DNA of 32,500 nucleotides from Chrysomallon squamiferum (Eukaryota > Mollusca > Gastropoda > Neomphalida > Peltospiridae): assembly GCA_012295275.1 (NCBI GenBank), contig CM022675.1, positions 722,860-755,359 of the forward strand. The letters are read 5' to 3'. The position numbers were made by a program, and so were the translations under genes. Shown here in pieces: positions 1 to 10,482 of the stretch; within the stretch, counting starts at the first letter, position 1, and the number at the start of each line of letters is the position of its first letter. The notes beneath the pieces were generated by a model. It did no database searches and was not told the origin of the DNA. It saw only the letters and a program-made list of their open reading frames with translations.

Positions 1-1
1 C

Positions 2-134
2 AACAAGAGATTTTTATATTTACCTTCCCATAGATTGGCAAGTATGGCATTCTTTTTAAAACACATTAGGAACAAGAGATTTTTATATTTACCTTCCCAT
101 AGATTGGCACGTATGGCATTCTTTTTAAAACACC
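2..134. repeat. 69-bp direct tandem duplication
   Basis: The segment starting at 2 is repeated from 71 with a single clear mismatch (AAG versus ACG before TATGGCATTC). It is two copies only, so a recent duplication. Confidence 0.9.
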
Positions 135-243
135 TTGCAGTCTGGTTATTAAATGTCAAAATACTTTAGAGAATGGAGCTCCAGTTTGGAATGGGAATAC
201 AATTTATTTGAAATCGAGTTACTAACAGAAGTTTGTGGTATCC

Positions 244-246
<3 letters not shown>

Positions 247-281
<35 letters not shown>

Positions 282-376
282 ATTGTTTACTAATTGTATT
301 TTAAAAATGTTTTGTGCAATATATTTTGTATAATGTTAATAAATTAGCTAAATATTTAAGACTTCTGTCGTTTATT

Positions 377-418
<42 letters not shown>
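247..418. repeat. poly-T (247-277) and TTTA/TTA microsatellite (371-418)
   Basis: An uninterrupted T run is followed about 95 bases later by TTTA and then TTA units. Low-complexity DNA; the small reading frame across it is an artefact. Confidence 0.9.
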
Positions 419-698
419 TTATTAATTTCACTGAAACTACGTGGTAAAATACAAACAGCCATTAAATATCTAAACATTATACTAATATATATATATATTA
501 CGATTAGCAGCAAGTGATTGTTATATGTTCCTTCCTCCAGACAGGTAAACACCTATCAAGGTATTTTGGAATAATCAGACGCCGAGCACTATCTGGAACG
601 TGAAATTATTCTAATACACATCATATGTTAGTCCTGTAATCCAAACTATTAACCTAGTTCCAATAGTAATAGACGTCATTGACCCTAGAAAAAAAAGG

Positions 699-720
699 GT
701 TACGTCAGATATGACGTAAC
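699..720. promoter_or_regulatory. perfect CRE-like palindrome upstream of R1
   Basis: Two 9-bp arms, GTTACGTCA and TGACGTAAC, are exact reverse complements separated by GATA. Each arm carries a CRE/ATF-like core, and another CRE-like GACGTCAT begins at 672. It is about 2 kb from the R1 start codon, so any link to R1 is inference from position only. Confidence 0.35.
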
Positions 721-1527
721 AGATGTTCTCACTTTCATCCATTATCTCAGGATCTCTATCGTCTTTCTCAAGAATGGATCACTTGTAATTTTATCTTTTG
801 CTACACTCCTGAAGACTGGAAGTTCAGCGACCTTTTCAAAGTGAGTTTAAAAATATTGTTAAATAATATAATAAATGGGCCTTATTTATTTATTATTATT
901 ATTATTATGTGTTTTTGTTTTTGTTAATTTTTGTTGAAATTTAATTACCGAAGATAAGTTAGGAAAATGAATAATATAAAATCAAGAATAAACATATTAT
1001 TTGTTTGACGTCTATTACTTTTAAGGACACGTAAAATATTTTGTTCATTCATTTGTTTGTTTATTTATTTATATATTTATATATTTATTTATTTTTCTTC
1101 TCTGCATTATATTTGTATAAATGTTTCGTTACATTTCGTTTAGTGAATTATTAAAATGAAACTAAAACTGAGGCGTGGATATTTTAATATGACATTTTTG
1201 TTCTTGACCTAATTAAATGGTTAAAACCTGTTGAACCAATTAGCAGACAGTAAGTCTAAAATTTTAATATCTGTATGAAATATGTTTAAAACGAAATTGT
1301 TTTAAAGTTAGTTTTAACTGCTTTGGGTGTCTAATTTCCTAACAATAGAAACTGTAATCATAAAAACAATAACACAAATGTGCCATCTTCTCTAATTGCC
1401 GTGGCAATCATGACGTCATCTCGTTGATTCAAGGTTTATTAGTTGTATTTAATTCGTTCGTTGTCAGAGAAATATCTCTTTAAGTAGGTAGAGAGTAACA
1501 CGAAATTACAAAGGTGTTCAATACAAG

Positions 1528-1580
1528 TAGTTGTAGCAGTAGTAGTAGTAGTAGTCGTCGTCATAGTAGTAGTAGTAGTA
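1528..1580. repeat. imperfect AGT/CGT trinucleotide repeat
   Basis: Runs of AGT are interrupted by AGC and CGT units. Low-complexity sequence. Confidence 0.85.
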
Positions 1581-1654
1581 GGGAAGATGATAAAATATTA
1601 GAAAAAGTGAATATATTTTGATTCTTTTTTTTTTTCTTTTTTTCTTCTCTTTGG

Positions 1655-1728
1655 TTGTTATTTATTTATTTGTTTATTTATTTAATTATTTATTTATTCA
1701 TTTTTATTTATTTATTTATTTATTTCCA
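1655..1728. repeat. TTTA tetranucleotide repeat
   Basis: Imperfect TTTA units with occasional G or C interruptions. Confidence 0.85.
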
Positions 1729-2149
1729 GCTGAAATTGAGCAGATATAGCGAAGACTGTCTATGATGGATCCTATTCTTTGCTTTGGAGACCTTATTGCC
1801 AAAGAATGAAAGTTTGAAAACATTGGCCCCGAGATGAAATATATCCCTTCCCATGAACAATAGTTAGGATTATTATAAACAGCGGTTTATTCCTGAAACT
1901 GACTTTTTAATGATATCTGAATTATACAGTCTATCATTGCCCCTAGATTCTTTAATGTTATTTATTTATAAATTTATTTCTGAAGTATCATACTCCATGA
2001 TGTAAACTTAGTGGGACAGATCAGTATTTTAACACATGAGAAATATTTTTGCGTATGACTTTAAATATAATTGAATTACATGTTTTCTAGCAGGTGATGA
2101 CTGTTTGCATTAAACCAAAATTAAATAATAACTTAAAAGGATTCTTCAG

Positions 2150-2610
2150 AAAGTGACTGTTGATTAACGAGAATTAGGATAAAAATTACAATGGATAATC
2201 CTGACTTTGAACAACTGATACTCGATCGTTTTTAAGTATACGACTTACCGTGGTTCCTAGATATTAATGGCGACATCTTAATGGTGGTTTAATTCACCAC
2301 GACTCCTTCTTGGGAGACTGCTGTTTAACGACAGTTAGGATATAATGTATGAAAGTGATTGCTGGCTCCTCACCTGATGATGGAATGTCCTGTTAAAAAG
2401 AAACTGCTTATTAGCTTCAAGTTAAATGAAAACTGCCGTGGTTCTTCTGTTACCTGTTGTCGATGTAGACTCAAAGTCAAGTCTCCGATTTGAAAATGGA
2501 TTCTTCCTTAAGAAGAGTTGAAGACATAATCGACAATAGTTGTTTTCTGGGAATGACTGCTAGACAACACCTGAAGGATAATACAAAGTACCGTGGCTAC
2601 TTGTGGCATG
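2150..2610. repeat. degenerate repeat of roughly 160-240 bp upstream of R1
   Basis: Three diverged copies can be picked out by eye. A motif like GACTGCTGTTTAACGA followed by AGGAT recurs near 2156, 2320 and 2556. A motif TACCGTGGTTCCT or close variants recurs near 2247, 2433 and 2589. Spacing is uneven, so this is an old, eroded tandem duplication or several related inserts. No coding potential. Confidence 0.4.
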
Positions 2611-2691
2611 TGAATGTTTTTTAACAGATGTTGAGGATGTGTCGTATTATGGATCCTAGTTGAAGTTTCAGTGAGAAGTGAGGACGAGGAC

Positions 2692-3810
2692 ATGACAACC
2701 ACGTCGCTGAACTTCTCACAGCTGAACTGTGACTTACCCTACGGGTTCTACCCGCCTCCGTTTTACAGCAAACCAGTCAGAATGCTGATCACGTCAGTGC
2801 TGACGTTGTTTCTCCTCGTGTGTGTGAGCGGCAACCTCGTGCTAATCGCTGCCATCTCGACCAGCAAGTTAATCAAGTCTAGAACCAACATGTTCGTGAC
2901 GTCACTCGCCGTGGCAGACCTGGGCGTGGCTGTTCTCGTGATGCCGTTCGGCATCTACCAGCAGGCCACGAACAAGAAATGGCTGCTGGGAGAAACGACG
3001 TGCCTCGTTGCCACCAGCCTGGACGTGATGTTGTGCACGGTGTCGATACTTCACCTGAGCTGTCTGGCTGTGGACCGCTACCTCGCGATCTGTCACCCGT
3101 TCTACAACGAGTCGTTGACGACGCGCTACTCCATTGTGATGATCGCAGTCTGCTGGACAGCTCCACTTTTTATCTCTTTTCTCCCACTCATGAACAGGTG
3201 GAATACCATCGGCCTGGAGGAAATGTTGCAGTGTGCTCAGATGCCCAAACACACCTGCGTCTTCGTCGTCAACGCCGAGTTCGCTTACGTCGGCTCCATC
3301 ATCGCCTTCTACATTCCGACCTGCTTCATGTGCTACTGCTACTGGCGGATCTACCTGTGCGCGCGGACGCAGAGGCTGCACATTCGCCGCATGAGCTCGT
3401 CGTTCATGCTGCAGCACCAGAAGAAGGAGAGAAAAGCCGCGAAGACTCTCGGCATCGTGATGGGCTGTTTCTGCGTGTGCTGGTTCCCCTTCTTCATCTT
3501 CAACGTCGTCGACCCTCTCGTTCGTTACAAAATCCCTTACGTTCCGTGGACCGTGGCGCTCTGGCTTGGCTACGTCAACTCGTTGATGAACCCGTTTCTG
3601 TATTACACTTTCAACAGACACTACAGGAACGGTTTCCGCAAGATGCTGTGTCATGCGAGGGAACGCTCCTCCGTGACGCAGCTTCAGACTTCCGTTACAT
3701 ACGTACTCAGCCAGGGACCGGCTCACTTCCTTCACAGAGCTGCTTCCGCGCAGCCTCACGTTCGGCCACGACTGCGCCCCGTCCCTCGCGTTGGAACAAA
3801 GACCACGTGA
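2692..3810 (+). CDS. R1: 5-HT4-like aminergic GPCR, single exon
   Basis: Complete 372-residue class A receptor, expected in the plasma membrane. The start is the first in-frame ATG; the frame is open further 5' but has no other ATG. Landmarks: N-glycosylation site NFS at 7-9, Cys13, PPP at 21-23, N48 (1.50), D76 (2.50), C104 (3.25), D111 (3.32, the amine counter-ion in aminergic receptors), DRY 128-130, W155 (4.50), two ECL2 cysteines C181 and C189, P209 (5.50), short ICL3, E6.30, CWFPFF at 263-268, NPFLYY at 300-305, and C320 as a possible palmitoylation site. ECL2 to TM5 (WNTIG, then CVFVVN and AFYIP) follows the 5-HT4 pattern, so Gs coupling is plausible. The tail is rich in Arg, Pro and His. 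The gene is much more GC-rich than its surroundings. A serotonin, octopamine or trace-amine ligand are all possible; the sequence does not decide. Confidence 0.93.
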   Translation: MTTTSLNFSQLNCDLPYGFYPPPFYSKPVRMLITSVLTLFLLVCVSGNLVLIAAISTSKLIKSRTNMFVTSLAVADLGVAVLVMPFGIYQQATNKKWLLGETTCLVATSLDVMLCTVSILHLSCLAVDRYLAICHPFYNESLTTRYSIVMIAVCWTAPLFISFLPLMNRWNTIGLEEMLQCAQMPKHTCVFVVNAEFAYVGSIIAFYIPTCFMCYCYWRIYLCARTQRLHIRRMSSSFMLQHQKKERKAAKTLGIVMGCFCVCWFPFFIFNVVDPLVRYKIPYVPWTVALWLGYVNSLMNPFLYYTFNRHYRNGFRKMLCHARERSSVTQLQTSVTYVLSQGPAHFLHRAASAQPHVRPRLRPVPRVGTKTT

Positions 3811-4059
3811 AACACAGATAATTACTACGAATGCTCTTGGAGTTATCTAATAATTATCATTATTTCAGAATCCTCGTTCCTATGTGTGTGTGTTTGGAAA
3901 TTTCCATAGATAAATTCATTATTAGGAGGTTTTCACTTTAGTCATACACAACTGTACTGATACTAATATGATTTAGCCGATGTGTTAGTAAATGCTCATG
4001 TGACTTATTATTATTATTATTATTTAGTTTGTTTGTTTTTGTTTCGCAATTATTTTATA

Positions 4060-4064
<5 letters not shown>

Positions 4065-4123
<59 letters not shown>
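4065..4123. repeat. (TTA)n microsatellite
   Basis: About 59 bases of near-perfect TTA units; source of the poly-Asn reading frame on the minus strand. Confidence 0.95.
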
Positions 4124-4125
<2 letters not shown>

Positions 4126-4605
4126 AATATCTCTTAGACAATACACATACACGTACGTGTCTAAATAGGCCCACTTAGAAATCAAAATTCTACGCTTTTC
4201 ATTTAACGCACAAAGGTGTCTTTCCGTGGCGGATATACTGACAGTATGTAACTGGATATATATTTTTTTTATCAACTAACCTAAAACCGTCCCATGTATC
4301 TGTTAAAAATCTCTGATATCTATGAAAAAATATTAGTGCAGTGTAAATAGAAATCGCGCGAATGACACTCAAAATGGAAAAGAAAAACAATTATCGAGAC
4401 TACAGTTATGAAGAAACAAATGATCGAGACATAGCAACTGTAGCTAATAGGGATTAAAGGTTTCTGTTACTGTTCAGGTACGCTTGGGATCTACAGTACT
4501 TACACTAGAAAGTTTTAAAATGTTCTTACCATGTTGAACATAGACATTAGTTATATTTTACGTAAATATTCGGCTGGTTTATAAACTTATAATGATAAAT
4601 GTATA

Positions 4606-4625
4606 ATTTTTTTTTTTTTTTTTTA

Positions 4626-4712
<87 letters not shown>

Positions 4713-4722
4713 TTTATTTATT
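4606..4722. repeat. poly-T, (TTA)n and (TTTA)n compound microsatellite
   Basis: A T run passes directly into TTA units and then TTTA units. Confidence 0.95.
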
Positions 4723-4860
4723 GGTTCCTTTTAATATTATATCAACAGAGTTGAAAAGAATAAGGATTATGTTATTTGACGTATATTTTTTATTCGATTA
4801 CCTCCCTTTCATTTAACGTAGCGTATTGGTGGTCTGATAAACGTATAAAAAACGTGGATA

Positions 4861-4915
4861 GACACACATACACACACACATACAGACACACACAAACACA
4901 CACACACAGAGACAC
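4861..4915. repeat. interrupted (CA)n microsatellite
   Basis: CACA units with TACA and GACA interruptions. Confidence 0.85.
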
Positions 4916-5393
4916 GCTCGATAAATACTCTATGTGACTAGCAGACATTGGTATTTAATACATACCTTCCCATAGTCTGTTGATTTCATTTCACAGTTTC
5001 TGATAAGACCGTCACTGACTGAACAGGAGAAAAGGGCAACTGAAGCTCTAAGAAGGCTTGAACTTGTGTCCGCATATTTATTTATTTATTTGTAGTTATT
5101 GTAATATACGTATATTACACACATACATATATACATACATACTTACATCCGTTTATCTTTCTAACATGTTGAAACTTAATCTGTATATGGCTAGAGTCAT
5201 ATAATATTGTATTATACTAATATCATTTTTGTTGAGTTTCTTTTTGTATTTTCGTGTGTGTTTTTTTTTTTTTCGTTTTTAATTACACTATAAAATTAAT
5301 AAAAGCCGTAACGAGCAGTGTAAATTCAGCATAAGTAAGTCAACAAAATAAAATATTATAAAATAAAATAAAATTAAAACGTATTTGTCTATA

Positions 5394-5497
<104 letters not shown>

Positions 5498-5799
5498 GCT
5501 TTACATAAAACAGAATATGCATTTCAGTAAAAGGATAATTTTTACATGTTATAAAATAATGACAAGAACACCACAGACACCAAAGAAATAAATATATTAA
5601 CGTAAAATTAATTTATACAAAATCAGTTATTCACTTCTTTGTTGAAGGAAAGACAAAGTCTCGAGTCTTTTGATTTTATCAGATTAGAAATTGTTGAATC
5701 ATTTCTGTTGTTTGTATCAGACTAATGGATGGTGAAGTAAATGGAAATATCAGAAAAGAATCTCTGGGTGTAATTATATCAGTCCAAATAGATGAAAAA

Positions 5800-6690
5800 T
5801 CACTGAATGGTTTGTTATGTCAGAAATCTTTGAATTATCAGTTTTCATCACAGGATAAATAGTTGAATTTCTTGGTTTTCATCACAAATTGAATTACATT
5901 TTTTTTAAATCTCAAGATAAATAGTTGAATTATTTGTTTTATCACAAGATAAATAGTTGAATTATTTGCTTTCATCACAAGATATATATTTGAATTACTT
6001 GTTTTCACCACAAAGATAAATATTTGAATTATTTGTTTTCATTACAAGATAAATATTTGAATTAGTTGTTTTCATCACAAGTTGAATATTTGAATTATTT
6101 GCTTTCATCACAAGATAAATATTTGAATTAGTTGTTTTATTCACAAGTTAAATATTTGATTTATTTGTTTTCATCACAAGAAAAATATTTGAATTACTTG
6201 TTTTTATCACAAGATCAATATTTGAATTACTTGTTTTCATCACAAGATAAATATCTGAATTACTTGTTTTCGTCACAAGATAAATATTTGAATTACTCGT
6301 TTTCATCACAAGATAAATATTTGAATTACTCGTTTTCAATCACAAGATGAATGTTTGAATTACTTGCTTTCATCACAAGATGAATGTTTGAATTACTTGC
6401 TTTCATCACAAGATGAATGTTTGAATTACTTGCTTTCATCACAAGATGAATGTTTGAATTACTCGTTTTCAATCACAAGATGAATGTTTGAATTACTTGC
6501 TTTCATCACAAGATGAATGTTTGAATTACTTGCTTTCATCACAAGATGAATGTTTGAATTACTTGCTTTCATCACAAGATGAATGTTTGAATTACTCGTT
6601 TTCAATCACAAGATGAATGTTTGAATTACTTGCTTTCATCACAAGATGAATGTTTGAATTACTTGCTTTCATCACAAGATGAACGTATTT
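5800..6690. repeat. 33-bp minisatellite with 133-bp higher-order period, entering the R2 coding end
   Basis: About 26 units of 33 bp with the core TCACAAGAT followed by GAATGTTTGAATTAC. Units at 5.8-6.1 kb are diverged, and those nearest R2 are almost identical. A 34-bp variant containing CGTTTTCAATCAC recurs at 6331, 6464 and 6597, exactly 133 bp apart (three 33-bp units plus one 34-bp unit). The array ends inside the R2 coding sequence. Because 33 is divisible by three, long frames of 11-residue repeats stay open on both strands; I regard these as incidental. Confidence 0.95.
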
Positions 6691-7807
6691 CACTTATCAG
6701 ATCCGAAGAGGATTCCCTGGGGTACTGTGGTACATTCAGCGTTGAACTAGCTGTAGTGCGTGTTTGCGCGTCACGTGACGAGTTCGTCTTCGTTTTTGAA
6801 GTGGCCCCCGTGTGGGTGTGTGACGTGTCCGTTACTTCAGACTGGACTCGTTTCAGATACGCCTCACAGCAGATGAATTTTCGCATACTGTGCCTGAAGG
6901 TGCTGTTGAACTTGTAATACAAAAACGGGTTCATCATGGAGTTAATGTAACCCAGCCACAGGGCCACAGTCCAGGGTATGTACGGTATCTGGTACCCTAT
7001 CACCGGGTCGATTAAGTTAAACACAAAAAACGGGAACCAGCACAGACTGAAACATCCCATGATGATGCCGAGAGTTTTTGCCGCTTTTGTTTCTCTCTCC
7101 TGTGTATGAGTGAGTTTTTTTATCTCTCTAAACTGCCTCCGTGCGCACTGATAAATCTTCCAGTAACAATAAGTCATAAATACTACAGGAATATAAAAAG
7201 CGATAGAGGAGCAAATGAAGGCAAACTCCTTGTTGACAAAGAACACACAGACGTTTTCTGGAGGAAGAACGCACGAGATAAAATCTTCTATTCCGATAGT
7301 GTTCCACTTGTTCATAATGGGAACGAACGATATAAAGACGGGAATCAACCACGACATACATATGATAGCTACGACATGTCTAACAGTCATTTTCACATGA
7401 AGAAACGGGTGAATGATGGCCAGGTACCTGTCGATACAGAGGGCGCTCAGGTGAAATATGGAAACGGTGCAGAACATGACATCGAGGCTGGTCGTTACGA
7501 GACAGAACGTTTCTCCCAGGTACCAGTACTTGTTCGTGTACTGCTGGTAAATCGCGAACGGCATCACCAGGACGCCCACGCCGATGTCGGCGACGGCGAG
7601 AGAGATTACGAAAGCAATCGTGCGAGTTCGGAGTCGCTCGGTTCTGCTCACGGACAGTATGAGAGTCGCGTTTCCCGCAATGCAGACGAACTGGAAGCAG
7701 CAGAGGACGACGGTTATAAGGACCCGGATCTGAAAGTCGTACTCAGGAGGTGGTGGCGCCGAATTGGCCAAGATTTCCAAACAGTCCATGTCAGCAATGT
7801 CTACCAT
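6659..7807 (-). CDS. R2: 5-HT4-like aminergic GPCR, single exon
   Basis: Complete receptor of 382 residues. The start is the ATG at 7807 (context GTCAAAATGG, A at -3 and G at +4); the frame extends a few codons 5' without another ATG. Landmarks: Cys9, PPP at about 18-20, NAT sequon at the TM1 end (likely buried), VADIGVGVLVMPF in TM2, CLVTTSLDVMFC with Asp3.32 in TM3, DRY, ECL2 with WNTIG and the C-x7-C pair, AFYIP in TM5, ETKAAKTLG at the TM6 base, CWFPFF, and NPFLYY. CC after helix 8 is a possible palmitoylation site. The tail is Ser/Thr-rich, giving many possible kinase sites. The last codons, encoding SSCDESK and the stop, come from the downstream 33-bp minisatellite. Large blocks are nearly identical to R3. 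Confidence 0.93.
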   Translation of the reverse strand: MVDIADMDCLEILANSAPPPPEYDFQIRVLITVVLCCFQFVCIAGNATLILSVSRTERLRTRTIAFVISLAVADIGVGVLVMPFAIYQQYTNKYWYLGETFCLVTTSLDVMFCTVSIFHLSALCIDRYLAIIHPFLHVKMTVRHVVAIICMSWLIPVFISFVPIMNKWNTIGIEDFISCVLPPENVCVFFVNKEFAFICSSIAFYIPVVFMTYCYWKIYQCARRQFREIKKLTHTQERETKAAKTLGIIMGCFSLCWFPFFVFNLIDPVIGYQIPYIPWTVALWLGYINSMMNPFLYYKFNSTFRHSMRKFICCEAYLKRVQSEVTDTSHTHTGATSKTKTNSSRDAQTRTTASSTLNVPQYPRESSSDLISEIRSSCDESK

Positions 7808-8663
7808 TTTGACCTTGACCGTGACCAAATGTTATCCGTATAATTGATGTACCGCAAAATGATTTAGAAATTTTAGTCCAACGAAACTGATCCGCTTCGT
7901 AAAGGTCTGACACCTAATTTCGAGTTATGCTTCTTATACGACGAAATCGTACGTATTTAGAAATGATGTTTTGCTGTTTAGCTGTGGCTAACACGTTTGA
8001 AATAATGGTGGAGTTTTCTGGTTTTTGAAGATAAGTTAAGTTCCCTTTATGTGGATTTTTCACTTAAATGAACAAATAACTTTCGAAATTATGACTTGTA
8101 TTCCTCTAAATATAAAAGTTATCTATTTCTTAGATTTTTTATCGGTTTTGACTAGAGTAGTTGATTTTTTCCCATTAACTTCATGTTGAAGAATTAATGA
8201 CAGCCATAACCGATCTGGTTAATTTACAAAGAAAACAGAATACAGTGATCATCCAAAGTTAAAAACCAAAAACCAACGAGAAAATAAAATCAGCTGTCCA
8301 AAATAGACCTCTGATTTTGCCATTAAGCAAATGTCATAGATTCGTAAAACGAAAATTCCATTTTTCACGTGTTTTTTTTCTTTCTTAATCTTATAGCGTT
8401 AATTCAAAGATTTACTGTGATAATTCAAAGTTCTGTGTACGTGATATACGTGATCCGTAAACTGTCTTCATCGGCTGAAAAATTTAATTTTAAACTTATC
8501 AAAATATTTCAGTAAATAAAATAAATTAAAATAAAGTAAGTAAGTAAGCAAGTAAAATAAATTAAAATAAAATACTGAACTGTTTAAAATTACGAAACGG
8601 AAAAACGCATTAAATTTTATGTTTATCTTAGATCTCATAAAACATATATATATATCTGCAAAA

Positions 8664-8683
8664 TTATTATTATTATTATTATT

Positions 8684-8724
<41 letters not shown>

Positions 8725-8800
8725 CGTCGTTGTATTTCTCGTTGTAATTGTAATTATTATCATTGTTGTCATTGCTGTTGTTGTTGTGGTTGTTGTTTCT
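8664..8800. repeat. (ATT)n-(GTT)n trinucleotide repeat
   Basis: ATT units switch to GTT units, then become imperfect with CGT and ATTG interruptions. Confidence 0.9.
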
Positions 8801-8879
8801 GCGATCGATGTTGGTAATGACGAATCGAATAAAAACAAACAAAAAAAAAAACAGAAGGGAAAAAAAAAGAGGATAATAG

Positions 8880-8947
8880 CACCAGGAGCAGAAGAGGTAG
8901 CAGTAGCAGCAGCTGTAGCAGTAGTAACAGTAGTAGCTGTAGTAGCT

Positions 8948-8980
<33 letters not shown>

Positions 8981-9435
8981 CCAGTAATAATAGCAGTAAT
9001 AATAGTAGTAGTAGCAGTAGTAGTAGCAGTAGCTGCAGTAATAGTAGCATTAGTAATAGTAACAAGATTAATAGTAGTACTAGTACTAGTACTAGTAATA
9101 GTAACAGTCTTAATAGTAGTAGTAGCAGTAGTAGTAGTAGTAGCAGCAGCAGTAGTAATAGTATTTGTATTATTACTAGTAACTGTAGCAGTAATATGCC
9201 TAGTATTAGTTGTGACAGTAGTAATAGTAGTTGTAGTAATAGTAGAAGTAGTAGTAACAGTAATAGTAGTAGTAGTAATAGTAGTAGTAATAGTAGTAGT
9301 AATATAAGTAGTAATAGTGGTAGTAATATAAGTAGTAGTAGTAGTAGTAGTAGCTGCGGTAGTAGTGGTAGTGGTAGTACTAGTAGTGTTTTGTGGTAGT
9401 AGTAGTATTAATAATAGTAGTAGTAGTAGTAGTAT
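8880..9435. repeat. 555-bp imperfect (AGT)n tract
   Basis: A very long trinucleotide tract made almost only of AGT, AGC, AAT and ACT triplets in register. Interruptions cluster into short words such as TAGTAACAG and ACTAGTACTAGT. Confidence 0.93.
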
Positions 9436-10161
9436 CGAAGCCAAATGTCAACGAAAGACTGAATTATCTTGAAAATCTTAAAATTCACCTTTTTACTGGA
9501 TTTGTTGAAAGTACCAGAAGCAATTCCTCTATGAAATTTTATGTTTCTATCACCAGTTTAATTATTAAAAGCTGTTTATAATGTCTGTTCTGCCTATTAT
9601 TAGGCCCGTTCAATCAAAAAAGAATTCTAACATAATACTCTAAAAAATCTACTGGATTTGCTCATCTGCTAAAAACACAAACAGTTATTAATTAACCTAA
9701 TTTAAAAGAAAACAAAAATTAATAAATTATTAGTTTACATTATGATTTTCTACAGAAACGATTGCAGACGTCAAACAATAAACTAAAATTAAATAAATAA
9801 AAATATAGAAAATTGTGAACGTAAAATCTCCCGAAGACAGTGCAGTAACCATGGAAATAGTTGTAATTATTATGGTTACATAACTTTACACGCTTTATAA
9901 ATGACCCCTGTTGATGAAACTGACAAGGAAATAAATTTAACATTACCATCAATTTGTTATCTCCGTCTCTTTCCGTCAATGCGGTGAATTGCGTCTTTGA
10001 AAAGCCCGTTTCATCCGAACTCTTGGTTCTTAGGAAACATCAGTTTTAAACAGTTTTATATAATCTAATAGCATTTTTATCTATGTCTTGTGTTTTGACA
10101 AGTGGTTTTCTATTATCTGTCTGAGCATAGCGTGACGGTGATGTCATATATCGGTCTTTGA

Positions 10162-10169
10162 TGACGTCA
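10162..10169. promoter_or_regulatory. full CRE palindrome
   Basis: Exact TGACGTCA, followed by CTCATAAAG. It lies 3' of R3 and 2.3 kb upstream of R2. Its function is unknown. Confidence 0.25.
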
Positions 10170-10225
10170 CTCATAAAGCATCCCCTAAACGCCGAATGGG
10201 TTAGAGACGTTTTCACCCGTAACTT

Positions 10226-10251
10226 TTGTGTGTGTGTGTGTGTGTGTGTGT

Positions 10252-10322
<71 letters not shown>

Positions 10323-10336
10323 CAGTGTTCATTTCG

Positions 10337-10381
<45 letters not shown>

Positions 10382-10383
10382 TT
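10226..10383. repeat. (GT)n-(GA)n plus (TTA)n compound microsatellite
   Basis: About 80 bases of GT, then GA, a short unique spacer, then TTA units ending near 10383. Confidence 0.95.
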
Positions 10384-10450
10384 ATTGATGTTGTTGTTGT
10401 TTAATGTTTAAAGATATATTACACAAATAATACACATAGATATATACATA

Positions 10451-10456
10451 TTTATT
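10451..10456 (-). terminator. candidate poly(A) signal of R3
   Basis: AATAAA on the minus strand, 27 bases beyond the R3 stop codon. Such hexamers are common in this AT-rich DNA, so position is the only support. Confidence 0.35.
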
Positions 10457-10482
10457 TCATAAATATTCTTTTTTCAAAAGTT

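Larger units (their letters stand above)
1..2691. other. 5' flank of receptor R1; no gene seen
   Basis: AT-rich non-coding DNA with no convincing reading frame. It contains a 69-bp tandem duplication at the left edge, a poly-T run, TTA, AGT and TTTA microsatellites, a perfect palindrome with CRE-like arms at 699-720, a full CRE (TGACGTCA) at 1411-1418, and a degenerate repeated segment at about 2150-2610. A splice-acceptor-like TTTCAG ends at 2670, just before the R1 start, so a 5'UTR intron is possible but unproven. Confidence 0.6.
7808..10482. other. R2-R3 intergenic region (5' of R2, 3' of R3)
   Basis: No gene seen. About 850 bases of AT-rich DNA lie 5' of R2, followed by GTT repeats, a 555-bp imperfect AGT tract, more AT-rich DNA, a full CRE at 10162-10169, and a GT/GA/TTA compound microsatellite. 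Thr-rich and Leu-rich reading frames across the AGT tract are low-complexity artefacts. Confidence 0.6.

Noticed and set aside
2671-2691. Longer R1, R2, R5 and R6 proteins using GTG or TTG starts
   Set aside because: Nuclear animal genes start at ATG; the first in-frame ATG gives a normal receptor N-terminus in each case.
2902-3821. Long overlapping frames of 280-285 codons on both strands of R1
   Set aside because: They overlap a complete GPCR in another frame, contain no recognisable domain, and are expected in a GC-rich coding region poor in stop codons.
6132-6350. Secreted or structural repeat protein (11-residue repeat) encoded by the minisatellite
   Set aside because: A 33-bp unit keeps frames open on both strands by arithmetic; frames are broken by the 34-bp units and there is no start or regulatory context.
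5800-6690. CRISPR-like array
   Set aside because: Units are contiguous 33-bp repeats without unique spacers, in a eukaryotic locus; it is a minisatellite. The same holds for the arrays at 20329, 22340, 23880 and 31735.
8635-9444. Thr-rich 269-codon and Leu- or Val-rich frames
   Set aside because: They are translations of AGT/GTT triplet repeats; all three frames on a strand stay open for the same reason.
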